Origin: Gibbula magus
Lineage: Eukaryota; Mollusca; Gastropoda; Trochida; Trochidae
Length of the DNA: 64,000 nt
Assembly: GCA_936450465.1 (NCBI GenBank)
Contig: OW388291.1
Coordinates: forward strand, 78,587,936 to 78,651,935
Direction: 5' to 3'
Each line of letters begins with the position of its first letter. Within the stretch, counting starts at the first letter, position 1. A program made the translations under genes and the position numbers. Under the pieces are notes generated by a model. That model made no database searches. It was not told the origin of the DNA and was given only the letters and a program-made list of their open reading frames with translations. Below, one piece after another: positions 12,001 through 19,534 of the stretch.

Positions 12001-15000
12001 CTACTGGATCAAGGGATATTCGAGACTATCTCCCAGTTATAAGGGTCATTCCAGGTGGATCTGTTTGTGTCAGGGACGAACCTTCAGATACCTCAGTTTT
12101 GCTCCAGGATACCCCACACTCGGGCCCTATCCCAGGATGCATTCGAACTGGACTGGACAGACAGAGTTCTGTCGGCCTTCCCACCAGTGCCTCTGATCTC
12201 CAAGGTCCTTGCCCGTCTAGCCACTCATCCTCCGCGTCTGCTGGTGCTTCTTGCACTTCTGTGGGCAGCGCAGAGTTGGTTTTCACAAGTACTCAGGTCT
12301 CTGGCTATGCCATCTGTTCTGTTACCATGTCGACCGGGACTTCTGTCCCAGGACGGAGCCCCCCACCCCAACCACAGGGTGCAGTGGGTGGCTTGGCCTC
12401 TGTCCGGAATCGCCTCCAAAACAGCAGTATTCCTGCACGAGTTGCGGACACAATACTGGCTTCAAGGAGGGATTCTACGAACATTCAGTACGAGGATAGA
12501 TGGACCTGTTATGCGCTTCTTAGCAGGTGTGGACAGGATCCGTCCTCCTTTGAGGCGGATTAGCCCCGTATGGGACCTTCCGATAGTCCTTGATTGGCTT
12601 TCGGGTCCCAGGTTCAGGGATATGTCTTCGTTGTCTCTCCAGTTGTTAACCTGGAAGACAGCCTTTCTAGTGGTGATGGCGTCTGGCAGACGGGTAGGCG
12701 ACATACATGCTATGTCCGCCGATCCCGAGCTCACAGTCTTCTGCAGGGACAGAGTCAGTATCAGACTGCCAGACTCCTACCGACCTAAAGTGGCCCACTC
12801 TTTTCGTGTCTCGGCCCCCATAGAATTACCGGCGCTCAAGCAGCCGGCAGCAACAGGTTTTCAGGCCTCGCACGATCATATTCTAGACGTGCGCAGGACC
12901 TTGAAAGCATATGTCAAAAGAACAGCCTCTATCCGTAAGGATAAGCAGCTCTTCTGCTGTTATGGTGGAGGCAAGCAGGGTTTACCCGCCTCTAAGCAGT
13001 CGATCTCGAGATGGTTTGTCTCGACTATCTGTTTAGCCTATGTTCTTAAGGGCCGTGAGCCCCCAGGTGACCTCAAGGCTCATGCGGTAAGGGCAGTCAC
13101 GACGTCGAAGGCGTACGCAGCAGCCCTGTCCTTTATCCCACGGTTACTTCCCTGGCTGAAGACTCCCGTGGGGTGTTTTATGGGATTTTTTGCCCTCGTT
13201 TTCTCTCTTGCAAAAAAAGGGGGGGCGGGGTATTTATACCTGCAAGGCGACTGTGAGTGCGCCATGTAATCCCCAGGTCCTTGAGTTTTCCTCATGGATT
13301 CATTTTATACTTTGGGTGAGTTATTTCTTGTACTTCTTTGCGCCTTTGGGTGCAGTCTGAATGCCACTGCCTTTGATTTAATCTTTGGGAGTCTGTCTTA
13401 TGCAATAAGTACCCCAAGGAGGATCCCTTCTGAAAAAGAATCGAACAAACCTGTATAGGTTCCAGATTCTTTGAAGAGGATCCTCCTTGGGGTAGGGCCA
13501 CCCACCTCCCCTTCATTCAGCCTGCATGACTGGATTGAAAAGTGGTGAGATCAGAGTTATCTGCCCTTGGTTGCATGACAACCACAAGGTATGAGGCTCA
13601 AGAGGGGTGACCCAAAGTACGGTTTTTTAGTTTTTTAGTTTTTTAACTAATTTTTAAAGTGGAAAAATATAGTTACAACCTGTCATATACCTAAAATCAA
13701 GGATTTTATGCAATAAGTACCCCAAGGAGGATCCTCTTCAAAGAATCTGGAACCTATACAGGTTTGTTCGAATCTACTGCGTCAATATTTCTCATGGTGC
13801 TAATAGAATAGTTTCATTACAACTAAGAAAATCCTTTAATTTTCATCAATGTTACTGGTTTACACTTTTTAGAAGAACATATTCGGGCTATCTTTAAATC
13901 TATAGTCATGTACATTTACAATTACTTAGATTCAGTGTTATACCACTACCATTTTCCTAGCATGTTATATAAAAGGCCTTGCATTTTATATTACATGTAG
14001 TTTTTGATGGCCAATTCATATGTTTGTGGAAATAAAATAATGTTTAAATCACTTCGGATAAAAATATGGAAAACGTATCTTTCCCAATTTCAAATGAAAG
14101 TATTGGAACTATAGAACTTTGATCAACCTACCATGGCCGTGTGTACATGTGTTGTTTGGTTCTCAATTTAAAAAATATTACCCCGGCTATAGTTCAGTCG
14201 TGTAGATTTCCCCTCTTATTTAATATTTATCTAAGTTAGAGTGTCAATAACGCAACTACATCACTTATTACATATCGCTACATTGATAAACAAAAATACT
14301 GAAATATATTTTGTGAAAACAAAAATTATTCAACATGAATGAGGCGTGTTAACACCGTTATAATCCGTATGAAATGTGTAATAGATCTCTGTGACGTTTG
14401 AACATCTTCATCATCTGACATGCGTGCCGCCGCCATATTGGGCAACGATAAGAATTGTTCCAAAACACATTGCAGAATTACGGGTCCCGCAATGGTCACA
14501 TCCAGTACTAAACAGTGTTGACATCTGCTGCCAGTTGTAGTACGTTTTACGGGGCGTGTATATATGTAATTTTGTTGGACAAGGACACAGGTAAATATGT
14601 TATTTAGGCAGTTATGTAAGGCTAAATCTAGTGAATTCTGTCATTAGACGCCAAGCGACTCCTGTGTATTACGTCACAAGGCCAAGAAAGCGGAATTCGC
14701 TCTCGGCTAAAGTTTTATGAGGCGTAATTGAGCGGCGTTTTAAAAAGGCGTTATAAAAGATCTTTATTGGTTGAATTGACAAATATCAAGTGGAATCCTC
14801 GTCATCTTGGAATATGCTTGAATAAAAACCGAAAAGTGATATGGTCGGGGTTAGTGGATCTTTAACAGCCAATCTACTGGTGAAGATTTGTCAGAACATC
14901 TCCACAATTACCCTGGTTACATCCATGGCTCTGCCAAATAATTTTATTACCTCTCTGGGTTGGCACTGTAGCCAATCAGAAAGCATATACAGGAAATATA

Positions 15001-17499
15001 CCAATAGAGATTTATGAGAACATATCCTTGAGATAATCGATGAATCTACTCTTGATGACAATCTTCACTACAGTTGCTGGATCTGGAGGCCATGTTAGCA
15101 GGAGCTCCTGATGCCTTCGTACTGGTGTCCAAACAATGGATGAACATTAAAAAGTAAGTAATGTAATAAACACTTAACAGAGCTTTCATCAAAATACCTT
15201 TTCCTTGCCCTACATTTACAGTTCAGAATCTCTGTGTACCAAGTTATCAACATCAATTTAAATTTTGTTAAATGAAATGTGTAGGTCTTCAAAACAAATT
15301 TTGTATTGTTTTTAACCAAGATTACTGTCATTAATTTTACTGCTTGTGGAACATAGAACTCAAAGTTTTCAACATTTCAATCAGTAGCTACACTCCTGGT
15401 AGCCAACCTGCTCAATCAGGGTATGTGTCTCCTGATTGTCTTCACAGCATCTGCCACGTATCACTGAAGCTTGGCTACTCATCACTATTTAAAGCATACA
15501 TGTAATCAGCCAATGAAATGTCATGATTTGAAATTTGATGCTCATCTGTCTTTTCAACATGGCACTGCCAATTCTGCTTCATTTAAAGTCAGTATTGGCT
15601 GGTTATTTATAGCATAATACGAGTCAGAAGCTGTTAGGACAATCAGGGGGTTACAGTTGCCTTGCGGATACAAATACTCTGGTGGAGCAGGATGCTTGGT
15701 AGCAGTGTTTGAAATACTTGTTTGTCTCTCCTGACAATCAGGGCTTGTGGTTTGAAAAACTAATTAGTTCTTCTTAAAATTTGGCAAGCCAGGGATGCAG
15801 ATTAAAATTTTTGCCAGTCGGACATTTCATCTTTGACCCAAAAAGACGAACCCGGAAGTAAAAATTTTTTATGAATAAAGTATCAGAAAGTATTACTATT
15901 TGTTGGTTCTTCAATTCATTGCATACTATTAAACATAACACGAAAGCAATTAAAGATAACTATTTATTTATCATTAACATGCATAAAATGGTTCATAATT
16001 TAAAATCAATGTTTACCAACTACGATTTACCGACAGTGCTAGTTTGAGCGAGTTTATACAAGTGAGTTTACAAGCGAATTTGCGTCAAGATAGACGAGAA
16101 AATTCTAATAATTTAATTGCACATAGTTCATCAAAAGTTCAAATCATGGACCAAATGATATGTACCTTCTAAATAATCATTTCAAATTCAAAGGAACTCG
16201 TTTTCAATAGCGATATAATTTACGTAAACTCGCAACTCGGCAGAGCACGTGGTCCAACTATTTTCCATACAACTATTTTCCTATTCAAGATGTAGTTACG
16301 AATTTGAACTTATTCTAATAAGATTACTTTTATATTTTATTTGGAGAAATATTTCGAAATTGTAAATGAATAATTATAAAATAAAAAGAAGTAATGTAAA
16401 CGCAAGAGAAATTGGAGTTTTTAAATTAGCATACCTCTTTATAACGTGTGTCATCATGTAAATTCGATGGGCAATGGCGTCTTCGTAGCGTCATACAAAC
16501 GGTGTTTGACTACATAACGTCTCGTGAAATAATATTGCTAATTATTCGTTTTTGATAGGTTTATTTATTTTGAATTTGTATAATAACTTTACCATACATC
16601 GATATTGATCTATCATATTTGTTGAAATATGTTACCTTTGTTTTATGACCGAGATATTATTAAATTTATCGAGATTCAAATAGCAAAATCTCAATCTGTA
16701 ACAAATTCATGAATCACCGGTACGGTGAAGCCACACGTTCATGCAATGTTTATCTTTGACAAAATTTGTTTACAATGCGATTTTAATGAAATCTTTTTCG
16801 TAAATAATGTTGTGAAATGGGTCACATCTTTCAGTCACTAAATGACACTGGAAATTTCAATTAAATAACAAACGGTAAGTGTTTTTTCTGCCGACAATTC
16901 TAATTTACTGAAGATAATGATGATTGACGTTGTGCCTCGTGCTGTGAAGAATAAATGTGACTTCTTGACTGGATCAACATATTTCAATTTCATTAACAAT
17001 TATGACTGACACAAGCAGGGCCGTTTGCCTTTATTTAATGCTTGTAAATTTAGTTTTTCCTTTTATTTTCTGCAATCGGTCAACTGATGTCCGATAGGTC
17101 AATTTTCCATTCGGTCAAACTGGATATACAATCGGACATGTCCGGCAAATAGACCGATTTCTGCATCCCTGCCCTGTAGTATATTGACACTGTGTTTATC
17201 AAAAGTCACTAGCCAGGACCCATATTTTCAAAGCTCTCTTAGCGCTAAGATAGTCGTAAGTGCCATACATTAACATTGACTTACGACTATTTTAACGCTT
17301 AAGAGAGCTTAAAAAATATGGGTACAATTTTGTCAGGATTTGTGCTCAAAATATGAGCAAATGCAAAGATCATTTCTTATTTGTCGTATCTTTCCCCAGA
17401 ACCTCAGCGCCAGTATCCAGCTACCCTAAAGTATGGGAGGTGCTACCCACAGTGAGACATGTTTTAGAGGCTCTTACAGTTAACACAAGCACCTGTTGA
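47..17499 (+). CDS. TTC13: TTC13-like protein, C-terminal half (13 exons; 5' end outside window)
   Basis: Exons at 47-165, 477-517, 2555-2726, 2969-3008, 3367-3511, 3932-4015, 4265-4346, 4498-4610, 5075-5207, 5448-5527, 6323-6401, 15074-15153 and 17400-17499. All are bounded by AG and GT, all join in phase, and they end at TGA 17497-17499. The spliced product is about 421 residues. Recognisable family blocks include GWFMQVNTDGFTPN, ERPLNWRELFGIAVQYRR, LVDPEQPVLW, INPHGFLVSTQVPS, LVYYFYNLMPLTRGSS and QVTGKIPVGK. These match the conserved region downstream of the TPR repeats in TTC13 (plant relative SRFR1). No TPR repeat is seen here, so the N-terminal half must lie upstream. The molecular function of this region is not established. 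Intron 11 is swollen by a DIRS-like element, yet the flanking exons still join in frame. Identification is by recalled similarity, without a search. Confidence 0.9.
1017..1246. repeat. Compound microsatellite (CTCAA)n then (CCCCAT)n
   Basis: Six tandem CTCAA-type pentamers run from about 1017 to 1046. They are followed by roughly 150 bp of degenerate CCCCAT hexamers and then CTCACC-type units. The array ends just before the TIR element at 1257. It accounts for the proline and isoleucine-rich open frame at this place. Confidence 0.9.
1257..2368. mobile_element. Non-autonomous element with TATCCCCCGCC inverted ends
   Basis: The left end TATCCCCCGCC (1257-1267) is the exact reverse complement of GGCGGGGGATA (2358-2368). 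Next to the left end is a hairpin (CCAAC / GTTGG within C and G runs). A GTCC-type microsatellite follows at 1303-1342 and then the 151-bp tandem core. The last part (about 2191-2330) carries the GGCCCGATGGGC block and a subunit of a different family seen at 19.5, 24.3 and 30.6 kb, so this copy is a mosaic. No coding capacity is seen. Confidence 0.7.
1345..2190. repeat. About 151-bp tandem repeat, 5 to 6 units
   Basis: The block GGAACAATCATCAT recurs near 1408, 1560, 1711, 1862, 2013 and 2164, giving a period of 151-152 bp. Each unit also contains CTCAACGAAACTTGG and CCATGGAAATGTA. The near-identical antisense open frames of 63-74 codons are translations of these units and not genes. Confidence 0.9.
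5671..6072. mobile_element. MITE in TTC13 intron 10
   Basis: The left arm CCACATAACCTCTGTT (5715-5730) pairs with AACAGAGGTTATGTGG (6031-6046). Similarity extends outward with gaps to ATTCTCTCC near 5671 and its complement near 6072. The interior is non-coding. I did not identify a target-site duplication or superfamily. Confidence 0.6.
6402..7351. other. TTC13 intron 11, part left of the DIRS element
   Basis: Non-coding. It contains one copy of a dispersed repeat (about 6703-6795) matched in direct orientation at 14898-14990. It also has a palindromic TGACGTCA at 7016-7023 inside a 20-bp block repeated in inverted orientation at 14658-14677. Confidence 0.6.
7368..7567 (+). repeat. Left inverted terminal repeat of the DIRS element
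   Basis: It is complementary to 13533-13735 over about 200 bp with few differences. Shared blocks include GGATCCTCCTTGGGGTACTT and CTTGAGCCTCATACCTTGTG. Confidence 0.9.
8152..9120 (+). pseudogene. DIRS gag-like ORF1
   Basis: The open frame runs from after TAG at 8149-8151 and begins PFKPCAQCKGPV. It has no ATG near its start; a plausible splice acceptor (TTTGCTTCTAG) ends at 8151, so an intact copy may splice in a leader. A Cys cluster follows (CAQC, 12 residues, CLKC, later CGFC) that resembles a zinc-binding N-terminus, then a lysine-rich stretch (KKVKKSPVKK) and a Ser/Pro/Gly-rich region with a first repeat (RSMEPQ to NPGYEAPP). The frame continues to about 9366, but past about 9120 it enters the 179-bp array in the wrong frame. 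Gag assignment rests on position and composition. Confidence 0.6.
9120..10195 (+). repeat. 179-bp tandem array inside the DIRS element
   Basis: Six consecutive units, with the block CCTCCACAGGT or its variant recurring at 9154, 9333, 9512, 9691, 9870 and 10049, exactly 179 bp apart. Units are highly similar. Because 179 is not a multiple of three, the coding frame rotates each unit and a TAG recurs in the frame encoding SLQAPDTGQVPSGGQL. The many 67 and 90-codon open frames on both strands here are shadows of this array. Confidence 0.92.
10196..10800 (+). repeat. Second block of 179-bp units with an inserted upstream gag segment
   Basis: At 10196-10340 a copy of the segment found near 8988-9048 (GTCCGGGCCGCACGCGGGAC) interrupts the array. 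Two to three more diverged repeat units follow, to about 10750. A third trace of the GGGCCGCACGCGGGACCCAC segment lies near 10762. This is a nested, higher-order rearrangement of the gag region. Confidence 0.75.
10805..11440 (+). pseudogene. DIRS reverse transcriptase fragment, catalytic motif deleted
   Basis: A gag remnant (LLGQITAAGGHQVRDSIRSS) runs to about 10940 and then joins RT sequence in a different frame (FRPILNLKIMNS followed by TAG 10985-10987). After another frame change come motif A (WLSSIDLKDAYLHVPMHP, about 11052-11105) and motif B (FRVLPFGISTAPRVFTK, to about 11203). The next recognisable block is LVSLGWIVNLKKSELAPS (about 11260-11311), motif D and the thumb side. The stretch that should carry YxDD (motif C) is missing. 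The order and wording of motifs match DIRS-type RT. This RT cannot be active. Confidence 0.85.
11449..12042 (+). pseudogene. DIRS RNase H domain
   Basis: An open frame of 197 codons whose C-terminal two thirds read as an RNase H. It shows INVLELRAAWLVLQHL with the catalytic Glu, RLHLDNRTAMTYILKQGG with an Asp, and GVDNVRADALSRR with the terminal Asp. It follows the RT pseudogene in a different frame and stops at TAA 12040-12042, just before the recombinase frame. The fold looks intact but has no intact RT attached. Confidence 0.8.
12055..13269 (+). pseudogene. DIRS tyrosine recombinase
   Basis: A 404-residue open frame beginning VDLFVSGTNLQIPQF, a block common at the RNase H to recombinase junction of DIRS elements. 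Recombinase box I is seen at residues 207-217 (VMASGRRVGDI, catalytic Arg 212 or 213). Box II is LKAHAVRAVTT at 341-350 (His343-x-x-Arg346). A Trp lies at 367. The block where the nucleophilic Tyr is expected reads FMGFFALVF (375-383), with Phe where family members have Tyr, and the tail is shorter and odd. The gene is otherwise open, so it decayed late or was active until recently. No ATG is at the start; the frame may continue from upstream. Confidence 0.8.
13398..13494 (+). repeat. Internal complementary region of the DIRS element
   Basis: The first half (13398-13441) is the reverse complement of the left tip (GGATCCCTTCTGAAAAAGAA matches the left end). The second half (13442-13494) is the reverse complement of the right tip (GAACAAACCTGTATAGG). 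In DIRS elements this region is the template for joining the two ends into a circle. Confidence 0.9.
13533..13735 (-). repeat. Right inverted terminal repeat of the DIRS element
   Basis: It is complementary to the left repeat at 7368-7567. The outer tip to 13771 differs from the left tip, as is usual in DIRS1, and is matched instead by the second half of the internal complementary region. Confidence 0.9.
14380..14720. promoter_or_regulatory. CpG-rich, promoter-like island in TTC13 intron 11
   Basis: The area is richer in CpG than its AT-rich surroundings. It has GCCGCCGCCATATTGGGC (14427-14444; YY1-like core GCCGCCAT), TGACGT at 14391, and ATTACGTCAC at 14668-14677. An ACACAG|GTAAAT sequence at about 14592 could be a 5' splice site of a non-coding first exon. 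This is inference from motif content only. Confidence 0.3.
14898..14990 (+). repeat. Dispersed repeat, second copy
   Basis: It matches 6703-6795 in the same orientation, sharing AATTACCCTGGTT, CCAAATAAT and TAGCCAATC. The family is not recognised. Confidence 0.6.
15790..17171. mobile_element. 1.4-kb TIR element in the last TTC13 intron
   Basis: CAGGGATGCAGA at 15790-15801 is the exact reverse complement of TCTGCATCCCTG at 17160-17171. Further inside, both ends carry a related GCC(A/G)-GTCGGAC or CCGGAC block. The CAGGG start is hAT-like, but the adjacent 8 bp on each side do not match, so the superfamily is open. The interior is AT-rich and has no long open frame. Confidence 0.6.
17217..17326. 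mobile_element. Fold-back (palindromic) MITE, about 110 bp
   Basis: ACCCATATTTT, AGCTCTCTTA and TAGTCGTAAGT on the left pair with ACTTACGACTA, TAAGAGAGCT and AAAATATGGGT on the right, around a short loop. This is a nearly complete hairpin just before the last TTC13 exon. Confidence 0.7.
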
Positions 17500-18780
17500 T
17501 GTCATATACCTATAATAACTGTTTTATATTCATCAATATGCATTCCAGTCGGAATATTAATACTTTTCTTGATTTTATTGATTCACTCAAATGATCTCAT
17601 ATGTGTATTAATGTGTGGGCAGAGCGTGTTGGTTTAATCATTACTTACTAAATTTAAAAAATTCACTATACACATTTTGAAATTAAAAGACAAAAGAAAT
17701 GGTTTAATTGTTAGTCATTATCTTTTCAAACTGAAATTACCACGGTAAAATTTATTTGGTTTAAATATTTTTTCAGAAATCAAAGTGTTATATTCAGATG
17801 AATCTAACATAAAATATGGAAAAATTTAAGTTAATGTTAATAAAATGAAAAATGTTCATAGGATTGGCTTATTGATTATGATTTTAGATTTTTATCTGAA
17901 ATATTTACTGAAGTCATTTCAAGAGTTGTTAAAAGCTAGTACAAACAATATGCAGCAGTTTAAAAAGTGATATATGAAAGAAGGTAAAATATTAGATAAA
18001 GTAATTGAGACTTTCAATTAAAAGATGCTCAATGGAAGAGTACTACCTCTTTGTGACTAAACATTTACTTGATGTAATCTCGTCTCAAAAGTCAGTTTAT
18101 TTAAAGCTTTTCATTCTATTTTCACGTTAAAACTAAACATTAATGATTCATAATTGATGCCTTTTAGCTCAAAGTATGGTTTGGTTTTTTTTAAATCCAC
18201 TAACAGACTTGGAAATTCATTTATATTAAATTACAATTTTAATATCTTTTTTAGAAACATTTTAGTTTGAAATGTGGTTTATTTCAGTTGATTTGTGCTT
18301 TGTTAAATCTGATTTTTAAACTCCATCAACAGTCTTAGGATTTATATTCATTGAAATTCAATTTTGAATCAGTTCCTTAAATTTATACCATTAAGAACAT
18401 TTGTGTTGATTGTTTCAAATTATGTATTGTAATCGCACTGATTGGAGTGATTTTGTTGTTTGTTCAAGTATATTATTCATAGTTCTCAGGAAAAGGAATC
18501 TTTGTTGAAGACAATTATTATGATTTCTATCAAATTTCAAATATTTAATTTTGTGTAAATGAAAATTTTTGCACTTGTGATTATATTAACCTATAAATTG
18601 AAGTTGATTTTTACTGAAATTAAAATATATTTTGATTCACAATAATAAAGGTGAATTTAAGTCAACAAGTTGTTTAATAGTGAATTTGATGCACTATCTC
18701 AAGGCAATGCCAGTTTGTTATCTATGCAGCCACCGAATTCTTGCTCCAGAATAAAACAGTTATCAAAACCTTTGTTCTTT
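17500..18780 (+). terminator. TTC13 3' flank with candidate poly(A) signals
   Basis: The sequence after the TGA is very AT-rich and repeat-free, which suits a 3' UTR. AATAAA occurs at 17839-17844, 18644-18649 and 18750-18755. The last is followed by a T-rich stretch (TTGTTCTTTCTTTCTTTC). Which one is used cannot be told from sequence. Confidence 0.4.
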
Positions 18781-18784
18781 CTTT

Positions 18785-18930
18785 CTTTCACCCATTAGAG
18801 GGAGATTTCTATGGGGACTTTTTGTGGGAACAAAGTCCCAGGTCTCAACTTTTGGTTACTCCAGCCGGATTCGAAGCTAAGCCTATAGTATGAGAGGCCA
18901 GCATACTAACCCCTGTGCTCCTTTATGCTC
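18785..18930 (-). mobile_element. Possible tRNA-derived SINE
   Basis: Read on the minus strand, GGGGTTAGTATGCTGG resembles a Pol III A box and, about 35 bp on, TTCGAATCC resembles a B box. The flanking parts do not form a good acceptor stem, so a functional tRNA is unlikely. The adjoining minus-strand sequence toward 18785 could be the SINE body. Confidence 0.35.
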
Positions 18931-19534
18931 ATTGGAATATTGATATCAAACGATATCTTTCATTGAACACATTATTATATGTTGCATTAAACTTAATAGA
19001 ATCAATGCAGAATCGTAATTTTGTTTTCATAGAAATGACCTGGTCGCGCCATCAATAAGCAAAAGCATGATGCCTTAATTATATAAACCTTCAATATGAT
19101 AGACCTTGGTGTGTAAGAGGTAAAGAAAATGTTATTGCTGGAACCCAGTTGTTAGCTGTCACGGGTTTGAAGGTGGCAGGTACATGCTTCAGCATTTCAG
19201 AAAATGAGGTTTTAAACTGTGCTGCTATCCCGGTAAATGTGGCTCTCTCGGCGAAAGGCATAACAAATGTTCCATGTTACTGTATATAATAAACTGAATA
19301 GGTGATTTTTTCCGATTCAGATATAATATATGCAAATAAGAGACTACGGCTTTTCAGATTTCTATTATTTATTCAATTGATATCACCAATTCAATACAAC
19401 GTTTTTCAGGTACGATTTCTAATTGTAAATTATGGTATCTAAATGGCCAAATATTAGAAGTGGTTTCATACTTAAAAGCTGCGATCAGTTTTTGTGCAGT
19501 TTCCATCGCCGCCGCGTTTTGTATTCGCTATAAC

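Larger units (their letters stand above)
7352..13771 (+). mobile_element. DIRS1-like (tyrosine recombinase) retrotransposon, decayed
   Basis: The architecture is diagnostic: inverted terminal repeats of about 200 bp (7368-7567 and 13533-13735); an internal complementary region (13398-13494) whose two halves are complementary to the outer tips of the left and right ends; and, in order, gag-like, RT, RNase H and tyrosine recombinase segments, without integrase or LTRs. The circle junction predicted from the internal region places the ends at about 7352 and 13771. It sits in a TTC13 intron in the sense orientation. RT frameshifts, loss of the YxDD motif and an out-of-frame tandem array show this copy is not autonomous. 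Confidence 0.88.

Noticed and set aside
7352..13771. LTR retrotransposon or endogenous retrovirus
   Set aside because: There are no direct LTRs, no integrase, protease or envelope; inverted ends and a tyrosine recombinase place it with DIRS elements.
18845..18925. Functional tRNA gene on the minus strand
   Set aside because: A- and B-box-like parts are present but the acceptor stem does not pair; a SINE head fits better.
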